This document shows, one piece after another, positions 1-7,791 of a stretch of 59,405 bases of DNA. The DNA comes from CAZAQK01 sp964535825 (GTDB lineage Bacteria; Pseudomonadota; Alphaproteobacteria; Rickettsiales; SXRF01): the NCBI GenBank assembly GCA_964535825.1, contig CAZHUC010000009.1, forward strand, positions 1 to 59,405. Direction: 5' to 3'. Both the position numbers and the translations under genes were made by a program. How positions within the stretch are numbered: the stretch's first letter is position 1; every line of letters starts with the position of its first letter. A model generated the notes under the pieces. The model ran no database searches. It was not told the DNA's origin and saw nothing but the letters and a program-made list of their open reading frames with translations.

Positions 1-9
1 GGTGATGCA

Positions 10-113
<104 letters not shown>

Positions 114-181
114 ACAAAGTGGATAGGGGCTAAGTGACTAGTGGCTGCGGCAGAAAATGTCAATATCGATATGCCCCATGA

Positions 182-196
182 TTAATGCCTGATTAA
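182..196 (+). promoter_or_regulatory. CtrA-like box (TTAA-N7-TTAA) before the GT87 gene
   Basis: Two copies of TGATTAATGC lie in tandem with an 11-base period at 179-199, giving TTAA, seven bases, TTAA. This fits the core of the binding site of CtrA, the alphaproteobacterial cell-cycle regulator, although the expected C after the second half is T. It ends 23 bases before the start codon of the membrane glycosyltransferase, where it would overlap the promoter. That it is a CtrA site is inference. Confidence 0.4.
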
Positions 197-219
197 TGCT
201 TAGGCGCTAGAATGCCGCC

Positions 220-1410
220 ATGCATTCTACCCCCAAGATACCCAAGGCATTGGTAGCGCTGTATTTTCTGCTTATTCTGCAGACACTCCTGATTCTTGGT
301 GCATTTGTATATACCGTACAGACCTCAGAGGAGATACGGTTCGGTGGTGATTTCGTTACATTCTGGCTGCGCGGGCAGGCGCTGATCGAGGGGGATCTTT
401 CACGCATCTACGACATGGCGGTGTTCGATTATGTGCTGCCCCAGAATGAAGATGCGCACCACATATACACAGTGTTCCCATATCCGCCCAGCTTCCTGCT
501 ATATCTCTGGCCACTGGGTTATTTCTCGCAGCCGGTGGCGATGGGGATATGGTTGCTGGTGACCGGCTTCCTGTATGCTTACGCTATTTTCCATTCGCAG
601 GAGTGGCATCGCTTTAAGCGTAGTGAGCCACCGCAGAGGAATCTGCTTGCCATATTCATCTGCACTTCGCCCTTTGTTCTGAGTAACATCCTCACGGCGC
701 AGACCGGATTTCTCACCGGCGCGCTGCTGATAGCAGGGCTGGTGCTGCTTGATAAAAGGCCGTGGCTTGCGGGTATATGTATCGGATTGCTGAGTTTTAA
801 ACCGCAGCTTGGCATCATGCTGCCCTTTGCGCTACTTGCCGGGCACTATTACAGAACGTTCCTGTCTGCTGCATTAACGGCCATTGCGATGGTGATCGCC
901 AGTTGCTATCTGTGGGGTATCAATCTCTGGCTGGAGTATCCAGCCTACTTAAGCAAATTCGGTGAGCTGGTGATGCATGTACCGGAAATGCTCATCGGCC
1001 TGTATTGCAGTTTCTTCCACTATGCGCGTCAGGTCATGCCGTTGCCGCTGGCGTTCGCTGGGCAGGGCGTGCTGATCGGTATTGCTATTTGTACCGTGTG
1101 TCGCGCATTCTCTTCCTATACCCACAAGGAGTATCGGAATTCCATACTCATCTGCGCCACCTTTGTGGCTGCACCGCACACCATGGCGTATGATATGACC
1201 GTGTTCATCGTGCCGGTGCTTTATATCACCCATCTGGCGTGTCAGGGCAGGGTGAGCGTTGCGAGCATCATTCCGTTCCTGTTGCTGGTGACGCTGCTGC
1301 CATTCAATCTGAATAAATTTAATCTGATAGGTATTCCAGCCGGAGTGATCGTGGTCACCCTGCTGTTCCTGTCACTCATCCCCCATCTTAAGGGCGGCCA
1401 GAAACGCTGA
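220..1410 (+). CDS. GT87-like (DUF2029) polytopic membrane glycosyltransferase
   Basis: A 396-residue integral membrane protein with about nine to ten hydrophobic segments. After the first membrane segment comes GGDFVTFWLRGQAL...GDLSRIYD, which matches the start of the first extracytoplasmic loop of the DUF2029/GT87 family, with the Asp of GGDF as the expected catalytic acid. GT87 enzymes move mannose or related sugars from polyprenyl-phosphate donors onto envelope lipids or glycans. The acceptor here is unknown. There is no clear Shine-Dalgarno site before the ATG, and a TAGAAT element ends only 6 bases upstream, so the mRNA may be nearly leaderless. The last 39 bases overlap the end of lepA, which is read from the other strand. 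Confidence 0.72.
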   Translation: MHSTPKIPKALVALYFLLILQTLLILGAFVYTVQTSEEIRFGGDFVTFWLRGQALIEGDLSRIYDMAVFDYVLPQNEDAHHIYTVFPYPPSFLLYLWPLGYFSQPVAMGIWLLVTGFLYAYAIFHSQEWHRFKRSEPPQRNLLAIFICTSPFVLSNILTAQTGFLTGALLIAGLVLLDKRPWLAGICIGLLSFKPQLGIMLPFALLAGHYYRTFLSAALTAIAMVIASCYLWGINLWLEYPAYLSKFGELVMHVPEMLIGLYCSFFHYARQVMPLPLAFAGQGVLIGIAICTVCRAFSSYTHKEYRNSILICATFVAAPHTMAYDMTVFIVPVLYITHLACQGRVSVASIIPFLLLVTLLPFNLNKFNLIGIPAGVIVVTLLFLSLIPHLKGGQKR

Positions 1411-3174
1411 TTGCGGGATGGTGACGTTACCGATCTCACGCATTTTCTTCTTACCTTTTTTTTGCTTCTCGAGCAGTTTGCGTTTGCGAGTGATATCACC
1501 ACCATAACATTTGGCCAGTACGTCCTTGCGCATGGCAGAGATGGTCTCACGGGCGATGATCTTGCCGCCGATAGCTGCCTGAATAGGGATGGCGAACATG
1601 TGTTTGGGGATAAGGTCTTTTAAGCGCTCACACAGCCTGCGGCCGCGGAAATCGGCCTGCGTGCGGTGCACGATGAGTGCCAGTGCATCTACCGGTTCGC
1701 CGTTCACCAGAATGTTCATTTTTACGAGGTCTGATTCCTGATATTCCGCCAGTTCATAATCGAAACTCGCATAACCTTTCGAGCAGCTTTTCAGGCGGTC
1801 ATAAAAATCGAACACCACTTCGTTGAGTGGCAATTTATACACCAGCATCGCGCGAGAGCCGACATAGGTCAGATTTTCCTGCACGCCGCGCTTTTCGGTA
1901 CAGAGCGAGAGGATGTTGCCGAGGTAATCATCCGGCGTCATGATGGTCGCGCGTATCCACGGCTCATCAATATGGTCGATCTTGGTGACATCCGGCATGT
2001 CATTCGGGTTGTGCAGCTCAATGTGTGTGCCGTCGGTCATATACAGGCGGTACACCACGCTTGGCGCAGTGGTGATAAGATCAAGGTCAAACTCGCGCTC
2101 TAAGCGCTCCTGAATGATCTCCAGATGCAGCATGCCAAGGAAACCACAACGGAAACCAAAGCCCAGCGCGGTGGAGCTTTCGGTTTCGAATTCAAAGCTT
2201 GCATCGTTTAAGCGGAGTTTTGCGAGACTGTCTTTTAAATGTTCGAACTCGCCGGCGTCGGTGGGATATAATCCGCAGAACACCACAGATTGCGAAGGTT
2301 TGAAACCGGGCAGGGGCGCATCTGCCGGGCGGCGTTCTTCAGTGATGGTATCACCCACGTTGCAGTCGGCCACTTGTTTGATACCGGTGATGATGTAACC
2401 CACTTCACCCGGCTTTAATTCGGAAACCGGCACTTTCTTAGGGGTAAACACGCCAAGCTGCTCAACCGTGTAAGAAGCACCGTTACTCATCATGCGGATC
2501 TTTGCGCCTTTGGAAAGTGTGCCTTCTTTTACGCGCACCAGAATGATTACGCCGAGATAGGTATCATACCAGCTATCCACCAGCATGGCCTTAAGCGGTT
2601 GTTTCTCATCGCCGGTCGGTGCAGGCAGGCGGGTGACGATCGCTTCCAGCACATCTTCGATACCGATACCGGTCTTAGCCGAGATCATCAGTGAATCTGA
2701 TGCATCAATGCCGATCACTTCTTCTATCTGTGCTTTGGCGCGGTCTGGGTCGGCGGCGGGCAAATCAATTTTATTCAATACCGGCACCATTTCATGGCCG
2801 GCATCCATGGCTTTATATACGTTAGCGAGGGTTTGTGCTTCCACGCCTTGTGAAGCATCGACAACGAGGAGCGAGCCTTCGCAGGCAGCAAGGCAGCGCG
2901 ATACTTCATAGCCGAAATCCACATGGCCGGGCGTATCCATCAGGTTCAGCGTGTAAGTCTCGCCGTCTTTGGCTTTATATTTAAGGCGTACGGTTTGTGC
3001 CTTAATGGTGATGCCGCGTTCTTTCTCAATATCCATGGAATCGAGCACCTGCTCGGTCATCTCGCGTGCATCCAGACCACCGCATACCTGTATCAGGCGG
3101 TCGGCGAGCGTGGACTTCCCGTGGTCGATATGGGCGATGATGGAGAAGTTGCGGATCTTGGTCAGGTCGGTCAT
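1372..3174 (-). CDS. lepA: elongation factor 4 (LepA), ribosome back-translocase GTPase
   Basis: A 600-residue translational GTPase of normal family length. G1 is AHIDHGKST near residue 14, G3 is DTPGHVDFGYEVSR near residue 80, and G4 is NKIDLP near residue 134. The EF-G-like domains follow, and then the LepA-specific C-terminal domain rich in Lys/Arg (KRKLLEKQKKGKKKMREIG). LepA binds ribosomes, is membrane-associated, and acts in 30S biogenesis or remobilises stalled ribosomes. Its stop codon lies inside the 3' end of the convergent membrane glycosyltransferase gene. A 59-base gap separates it from the rRNA methyltransferase gene upstream on the same strand. Confidence 0.98.
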   Translation of the reverse strand: MTDLTKIRNFSIIAHIDHGKSTLADRLIQVCGGLDAREMTEQVLDSMDIEKERGITIKAQTVRLKYKAKDGETYTLNLMDTPGHVDFGYEVSRCLAACEGSLLVVDASQGVEAQTLANVYKAMDAGHEMVPVLNKIDLPAADPDRAKAQIEEVIGIDASDSLMISAKTGIGIEDVLEAIVTRLPAPTGDEKQPLKAMLVDSWYDTYLGVIILVRVKEGTLSKGAKIRMMSNGASYTVEQLGVFTPKKVPVSELKPGEVGYIITGIKQVADCNVGDTITEERRPADAPLPGFKPSQSVVFCGLYPTDAGEFEHLKDSLAKLRLNDASFEFETESSTALGFGFRCGFLGMLHLEIIQERLEREFDLDLITTAPSVVYRLYMTDGTHIELHNPNDMPDVTKIDHIDEPWIRATIMTPDDYLGNILSLCTEKRGVQENLTYVGSRAMLVYKLPLNEVVFDFYDRLKSCSKGYASFDYELAEYQESDLVKMNILVNGEPVDALALIVHRTQADFRGRRLCERLKDLIPKHMFAIPIQAAIGGKIIARETISAMRKDVLAKCYGGDITRKRKLLEKQKKGKKKMREIGNVTIPQSAFLAALKMGDE

Positions 3175-3233
3175 AGACCGGCTTAAATAAGGGAAATCTG
3201 GCGTTATCGCAACGGTTTAATTAGCCTTTCTGC

Positions 3234-4538
3234 CTAACGGCTGAAAACCGCAGCAATTTCAAGGTGTGGGCTATAAACGAACTGGTCGATGGCCTCGGCG
3301 TGGGTGAGGCTAAAACCAGCATTTTTCAGTATCTTTGCGTCACGGGCGAACGTGCCGGGGTTGCAGGAGATCATCACCACACGGCTGATGCCAGAAGCCG
3401 CAATTTCTTCCACTTGGCGTTTTGCCCCCGGGCGGGGTGGGTTTATCACCACGGCTTCAAATTTTGAAAGCTCAGTTTTTGATAGTGGAGCGTGGAACAG
3501 ATCACGGCATTCTGCGGTGAGTATCTTTTCAAGCTGGTGTTTTTTTGCAGCCTTCTTAAGGTGCGATACCATACCGGCGTGGCTTTCCACTGCATGTACT
3601 GTATGCGCCTTTGTCATCGGGAAACTATAAGTGCCTATACCAGAGAAGAGATCCAGCACATTACCCTTGGTGGGTATATGCGTAATTACGAATTCTGTGA
3701 GCCTGGCTTGTGCTTCGGCAGAAGATTGCAAGAAGGCATCTGCGGGTAGGGCTATGGGGTATCCTGCAAGCATGATTTCTGCTTGCCTGCGTGATACGAT
3801 GATCCGTGGTTCCGAGTTATTTACCTGCATGCTAAGCCGTGCAACATCGGTGTGTTCTGCCAGTGCAAGCAGTGCCTCACGGTTTAGTTCCTGTTTCAGG
3901 ACAAGCAGCATATCAATGCCGGATTCAAGATGCGTGAGCTTTATGGATTTGATGTGCTCCACACCTTGTAGATCACCAAGCGCTTTGCTTAGTGGAAATA
4001 AAAAACTCTGCAGTGGTTTTGTGAGTATCAGGCATTTTTCTATGGGTAATAATTCATTCGTTCCCGGACGGAAATATGCCATTTGTGTTATACCCCCCCG
4101 GCGGTATACACGCATCTCGACACGACGCCTGCTGCTGGCCGGAAGAAAAGCAATGGATGCATCAGGCAGATCATAGCCTGCCTGCCTGAGCGCAGAATGG
4201 AACATCTGCGTCTTGAACGCTTTATACGCCTGCTCTTTGAGTTGCTGCAAGGAGCATCCACCGCAGGATTCAAAATGGCGGCATGGGGGTATCGCACGGT
4301 TCTCACCGGCAGTGATAATTTCTGCGATCTCACCGCGCAGTTCTGTGCTCGTTTCTTTAAGCACACGCACATGCAGCGTATCGCCCACTACAGTTTTTGG
4401 TACAAATAATGGCTTGCCGTTCACGTCAGCAATACCGTCACCTAATCCGCCGAGGGAGGTGATCGTTGTTTCTAAATGGGAAATATTAGGCAATGATATC
4501 CGGGTAAACCTGTTGCTCGATGCGAATGATTTCGTCAC
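3234..4538 (-). CDS. rlmD: 23S rRNA (uracil-C5) methyltransferase, RlmD/TrmA family
   Basis: A 434-residue protein with an N-terminal TRAM domain (about residues 22-75) and a [4Fe-4S] cysteine set at C86, C92, C95 (FESCGGC) and C169. The C-terminal SAM-dependent domain has VLDLFSGIGTY as the SAM-binding motif, the INPPRPG active-site loop, and a catalytic Cys in VVMISCNPGTFARD. The cluster separates RlmD/RlmC-type enzymes from TrmA. E. coli RlmD modifies U1939, but the exact target here is inferred. The start is uncertain. The longest form begins with GTG at 4538 and overlaps the DUF465 gene by 53 bases. A TTG at 4493 overlaps that gene's stop by 8 bases and has CGGA upstream, which would suit translational coupling. 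Confidence 0.85.
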   Translation of the reverse strand: MTKSFASSNRFTRISLPNISHLETTITSLGGLGDGIADVNGKPLFVPKTVVGDTLHVRVLKETSTELRGEIAEIITAGENRAIPPCRHFESCGGCSLQQLKEQAYKAFKTQMFHSALRQAGYDLPDASIAFLPASSRRRVEMRVYRRGGITQMAYFRPGTNELLPIEKCLILTKPLQSFLFPLSKALGDLQGVEHIKSIKLTHLESGIDMLLVLKQELNREALLALAEHTDVARLSMQVNNSEPRIIVSRRQAEIMLAGYPIALPADAFLQSSAEAQARLTEFVITHIPTKGNVLDLFSGIGTYSFPMTKAHTVHAVESHAGMVSHLKKAAKKHQLEKILTAECRDLFHAPLSKTELSKFEAVVINPPRPGAKRQVEEIAASGISRVVMISCNPGTFARDAKILKNAGFSLTHAEAIDQFVYSPHLEIAAVFSR

Positions 4539-4674
4539 GGAGTTGTAATTTCATTTTCTTGAAACGTTGACGAGAGAATTCATCAAGGCCGGTAGTCTGG
4601 ATCTGGGCATCGAGGTCGCGATGTTGGAGACGAAGCGACTCCAGCCGCTTAATCAGCATCAGGTCTTCATTCAT
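4486..4674 (-). CDS. DUF465 (YdcH-type) small coiled-coil protein
   Basis: A 62-residue, highly charged helical protein. It matches the YdcH/DUF465 pattern of a first helix (LIKRLESLRLQHRDLDAQI), a short turn and a second helix (RFKKMKLQLRDEIIRIEQQV). These proteins are common in Proteobacteria and have no settled function. Its 3' end overlaps the start of the rRNA methyltransferase gene, so the two are probably one transcript. The region just upstream is AT-rich and could hold the promoter, but I see no clear hexamers. Confidence 0.8.
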   Translation of the reverse strand: MNEDLMLIKRLESLRLQHRDLDAQIQTTGLDEFSRQRFKKMKLQLRDEIIRIEQQVYPDIIA

Positions 4675-4765
4675 GGTTTAAATCCGTATATGCAAATTCG
4701 GGTTCGATTATAACAAAAAACAGCAAGAAAATCACACTTTTTTTACGGTAATTTTCTCAAAAAAG

Positions 4766-5338
4766 TTAAGAATTCAGCCCTTCCCAACGGGTTACAAGCG
4801 TATGGGAAATATCGAATAAATCCAGTATGCGACCCACGGTATGCCCCACTATATCTTGTATTGTTTCGGGCTTATTGTAATAAGCTGGCACAGGTGGAGC
4901 AATGATGCCACCCATCTCAGACACAGATAACATATTCTTCAGATGGGCATTGGTCAGCGGTGTCTCGCGTACCATAAGCACCAGCTTGCGGCGTTCTTTA
5001 AGCACCACATCAGCGGCACGGCTAAGCAGGCTGCTGGTGTTGGCAGTGGCGATCTCGGCAAGTGTGCGCATGGAGCAGGGGGCGACCACCATACCCTCAG
5101 TTTTGAATGAACCGCTCGATATGGCAGCGGCGAGGTCCTGCGGAGAATAATAATGATCAGCCAGTGCATGTACCTGTGGAAGTGTAAAGGGAGTTTCATG
5201 CGCGATGGTAATTTGCGCGGTCTTGCTTACCACAAGATGGCTTTCCACGTTTGCAGCCTTCAAGGCCTTGAGTATCTCGATGCCATACACTGCACCAGAA
5301 GCGCCGCTGATACCAATAATGAGTCGTTTGTTTGCCAT
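4766..5338 (-). CDS. ubiX: flavin prenyltransferase UbiX
   Basis: A 190-residue flavoprotein of the UbiX/Pad1 family. It opens with LIIGISGASGAVYGIEIL, the FMN-binding GASG loop, and carries the VVAPCSMRTLAEIA segment near residue 85 and the KERRKLVLMVRETPLT region that binds dimethylallyl phosphate. UbiX prenylates FMN to make prenyl-FMN, the cofactor of the UbiD decarboxylase in ubiquinone synthesis. No ubiD is present in the window. It is probably read from its own promoter, because a hairpin terminator separates it from the exoprotein gene upstream. Confidence 0.95.
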   Translation of the reverse strand: MANKRLIIGISGASGAVYGIEILKALKAANVESHLVVSKTAQITIAHETPFTLPQVHALADHYYSPQDLAAAISSGSFKTEGMVVAPCSMRTLAEIATANTSSLLSRAADVVLKERRKLVLMVRETPLTNAHLKNMLSVSEMGGIIAPPVPAYYNKPETIQDIVGHTVGRILDLFDISHTLVTRWEGLNS

Positions 5339-5352
5339 ATGACTAAAAACAA

Positions 5353-5384
5353 ATGCGGCAGATAAAAGATTTTACCTGCCGCAT
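5353..5384 (-). terminator. intrinsic terminator after the first TpsA gene
   Basis: A 9-bp perfect inverted repeat (ATGCGGCAG/CTGCCGCAT) lies 22 bases past the TpsA stop codon, with a further A/T-paired inner stem. Read on the minus strand it is followed by TTTGTTTTT. It separates the secretion genes from ubiX. Confidence 0.65.
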
Positions 5385-5406
5385 AAGAGCCTCATGTTAG
5401 CACTGA

Positions 5407-7611
5407 TTACAGGTTGTTATCAGGCTCAACGTTACAGTTATCAAACTTCGCCTGAGTAGGAGCTTTGTCCCAACCCTGCTGGAAGTAAGAGTTAGCACAG
5501 TTCACACTGGTGTTGCCTGCGATACCGCCTGCGGACGGAGCGAGGTCACCCAGGTTGCCGCCTGCTGCTGGAGAGAGATTGCCCAACTGGTCAGGTGCAA
5601 GGTTACCGAGGTTTGCAGGTGGGTTGCCACCCTGACCAAGTACGCCAAGGTCAAGACCACCACGGTGCGTGAAGAATGGATCAACATAAGTGAAGAATTT
5701 ATCGTTGATCTCAAAGTCACGGATAGAAAGGAACGGCCTGTCAAGCGGATCAATAATTTCGTTATTGAATGAAGCCTGAGGCGCTGCCTGAGGAGTTGGC
5801 TGCGGTTGAGGCTGTGGACGAGGCTGCGGAGCTGGAGCCGGAGCTGGCGCTGGAGCCGGAGATGGAGTAGGTGACGGCGTCGGAGATGGAGTAGGTGACG
5901 GCGTCGGAGATGGAGTAGGTGANNNNNNNNNNNNNNNNNNNNNNNNNNNNNNNNNNNNNNNNNNNNNNNNNNNNNNNNNNNNNNNNNNNNNNNNNNNNNN
6001 NNNNNNNNNNNNNNNNNNNNNNTAGGTGACGGCGTCGGAGATGGAGNNNNNNNNNNNNNNNNNNNNNNNNNNNNNNNNNNNNNNNNNNNNNNNNNNNNNN
6101 NNNNNNNNNNNNNNNNNNNNNNNNNNNNNNNNNNNNNNNNNNNNNNTAGGTGATGGCGTCGGAGATGGAGTAGGTGATGGCGTCGGAGATGGAGTAGGTG
6201 ATGGCGTCGGAGATGGAGTAGGTGACGGCGTCGGAGATGGAGTAGGTGACGGCGTCGGTGGTTGAGGACAACCAGCTCCGCTACCGTTAACTACCGCACA
6301 TGGACGTATGGTAGTTCCATCATCACCAACTAAAACTTTTCTGCCTCCCGTTATATAAAGACCACCAGGAGAACCATTTAATACATAATCATGATAAGCC
6401 TTATCATCAACAACCACACCATTAATGGTATTATCATATTGGAAAACATCAGAAGTAGTGGCGCGTCTTCTACCATCAATGGTAATATACCCATCATTGG
6501 CTGGACCAGTGTTTGATGTAGCATCAAGGGTGCTTTGATTGGCGATATTGACCAACCTATTGGCAGAACCGCCAGTGGCTTCTGCAGTAATTTTGATTGA
6601 ACCAGCCGTCCCGGTATTGCTATGAGCATCTATTGTGGACTGGTTATCTATAAGAATTAAGTTGTCATAAATACCATCTAATGTTTTGGCTGTTAGGATG
6701 ACTTGTTTAACAGGAAAGTCATTATTGCCTAATGTAGAATTATTGTTGATTTCAATAGCATTGAAGCCGCTTGCAGCAGCAATATTGCCCGCAACTACCG
6801 GATTTACAACTTCGTAATTGAGCAGTCCATCACCAACTGGATCAATGCTAACTCTAAACGATTCACCAGCACCAAGAGCAATGCTGCCATTATTGCTTAA
6901 AAGTGTCGTGCTACTATCAACACTTACCTGTTGTCCCTGAGCAATAACATATCTACCATTACCTGATTGCACTGTACCACCAGTTTTGCTGATTTCAATG
7001 CTAGCATTGGCAACAATTCCATCGTTATGATCAAAAACAAACGTATTGGTCGGATTGGTCATGAATCCGTTACCTTCAGCATCAGAAATGCCACGCGTAC
7101 TAACAATCAGGCCACCCTGAACATTGATTGCTGCATTACCGCCAAAAGAGAAACCCTGATTATTTACAAGAAAGACTCTTCCTGTTGAAGTAAGTCCGCC
7201 ATTAAAGTTTGTTCTCCCGTTGTGAATACGGTTTAAGGATATTGCGCTGCTCGGGGCAAAACCTGCTCCTAATTCCGTAAAGAAAGCAACAGATTCAAGA
7301 CTGGAAGTATCAAAGTTAGACCAATCAATAATAACTCGCTGAGTGCTCTGTGTTACATTCGTAATGTTGCCACTTTGTACCACGGTTGCTGCACCTGCAC
7401 CTGCAGCTGCAATGTTTGTAGTGCCAGGTGTTGTATTCGTAACTTGTGTTGCTGGAGTTGCATAAACGCTACCTGGAAATGCAAACGCAGTGGCAAATGC
7501 CGTGATGCTGGCGATGGCTTTTGCAGAAAGAACAGTGGTGGTATTGAGCACGCGGTCAGGAACAACAATCGAGCAAAGCGCGGCACTTTTCTGTTTAACG
7601 GCATTTTTCAT
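5407..7611 (-). CDS. TpsA-type exoprotein with haemagglutinin N-domain and Pro-rich stalk (contains assembly gaps)
   Basis: About 734 residues as assembled. A long signal peptide ends near FPGSVYA (about residue 51). A filamentous-haemagglutinin-type secretion domain follows at about residues 70-260, with the family pattern STQRVIIDW...SLNRI...GGLTSTGRVFLVNNQGFSFGG. A short beta-helical region comes next, then a Pro-Thr-Pro-Ser tandem repeat of unknown length and Ala-Pro and Gln-Pro runs. The C-terminal domain has three short LGNLAP/LGNLSP/LGDLAP repeats and two cysteines separated by 20 residues, ending 8 residues from the C-terminus. It should be exported by Sec and then by the TpsB encoded just upstream. 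GGAG lies 7 bases before the ATG. The true length is unknown because two 100-N gaps fall in the repeat, so the continuous frame across them may be chance. Confidence 0.85.
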   Translation of the reverse strand: MKNAVKQKSAALCSIVVPDRVLNTTTVLSAKAIASITAFATAFAFPGSVYATPATQVTNTTPGTTNIAAAGAGAATVVQSGNITNVTQSTQRVIIDWSNFDTSSLESVAFFTELGAGFAPSSAISLNRIHNGRTNFNGGLTSTGRVFLVNNQGFSFGGNAAINVQGGLIVSTRGISDAEGNGFMTNPTNTFVFDHNDGIVANASIEISKTGGTVQSGNGRYVIAQGQQVSVDSSTTLLSNNGSIALGAGESFRVSIDPVGDGLLNYEVVNPVVAGNIAAASGFNAIEINNNSTLGNNDFPVKQVILTAKTLDGIYDNLILIDNQSTIDAHSNTGTAGSIKITAEATGGSANRLVNIANQSTLDATSNTGPANDGYITIDGRRRATTSDVFQYDNTINGVVVDDKAYHDYVLNGSPGGLYITGGRKVLVGDDGTTIRPCAVVNGSGAGCPQPPTPSPTPSPTPSPTPSPTPSPTPSPTPSPTPSPTPSPXXXXXXXXXXXXXXXXXXXXXXXXXXXXXXXXXXSISDAVTXXXXXXXXXXXXXXXXXXXXXXXXXXXXXXXXXXSPTPSPTPSPTPSPTPSPTPSPAPAPAPAPAPQPRPQPQPQPTPQAAPQASFNNEIIDPLDRPFLSIRDFEINDKFFTYVDPFFTHRGGLDLGVLGQGGNPPANLGNLAPDQLGNLSPAAGGNLGDLAPSAGGIAGNTSVNCANSYFQQGWDKAPTQAKFDNCNVEPDNNL
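5923..6022. other. assembly gap (100 N)
   Basis: Exactly 100 N inside the Pro-Ser-Pro-Thr repeat. The round number suggests a scaffolder placeholder and not a measured length. Confidence 0.97.
6047..6146. other. assembly gap (100 N)
   Basis: A second gap of exactly 100 N, separated from the first by only 24 bases, which is one full 24-bp repeat period. Both gaps come from collapse of the same repeat. Confidence 0.97.
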
Positions 7612-7641
7612 GTTACTTCTCCAAGGACTCGTACGGTGTGT

Positions 7642-7670
7642 TAGATTTATTCAACGGCAAAATGTGTCAA
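7642..7670 (-). promoter_or_regulatory. candidate sigma-70 promoter of the TpsA gene
   Basis: A consensus -35 hexamer TTGACA lies at 7670-7665 on the minus strand. A weak -10 follows, AATCTA at 17 bases or TAAATC at 15 bases spacing, about 30-40 bases before the TpsA ATG. The good -35 and poor -10 fit an activated promoter, which suits the CtrA-like box directly upstream. Confidence 0.45.
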
Positions 7671-7679
7671 ATAAAATTG

Positions 7680-7695
7680 GTTAAAATTCGGTTAA
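7680..7695 (-). promoter_or_regulatory. CtrA-like box (TTAA-N7-TTAAC) upstream of TpsA
   Basis: On the minus strand the sequence reads TTAACCGAATTTTAAC, a full match to the CtrA consensus TTAA-N7-TTAAC. It sits just upstream of the TTGACA -35 element of the exoprotein promoter. Cell-cycle control of this gene is inferred from the motif only. Confidence 0.45.
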
Positions 7696-7791
7696 GATTA
7701 CCTTTCGGCCGGCTAAAGTCAAGCAGATTTGAGAAATCAAAAACATGCATGAAAATAACCAGTAAGTTGTTTTAATTCAGAAGCATATCGC

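Larger units (their letters stand above)
5862..6258 (-). repeat. 12/24-bp tandem repeat coding for Pro-Ser-Pro-Thr, interrupted by gaps
   Basis: Units of 12 bp alternate between two synonymous forms, GTAGGTGACGGC (or GTGATGGC) and GTCGGAGATGGA on the plus strand, giving a 24-bp period that encodes two Pro-Ser-Pro-Thr blocks. The array is broken by two scaffold gaps of exactly 100 N, so copy number cannot be read. In the protein it forms a stiff extended linker between the secretion domain and the C-terminal domain. Confidence 0.9.

Noticed and set aside
5762..6271. Second open frame through the proline repeat (Ser-Ile-Ser-Asp-Ala-Val type)
   Set aside because: It is an alternative frame of the same 24-bp repeat and gap Ns, with no start signal or domain.
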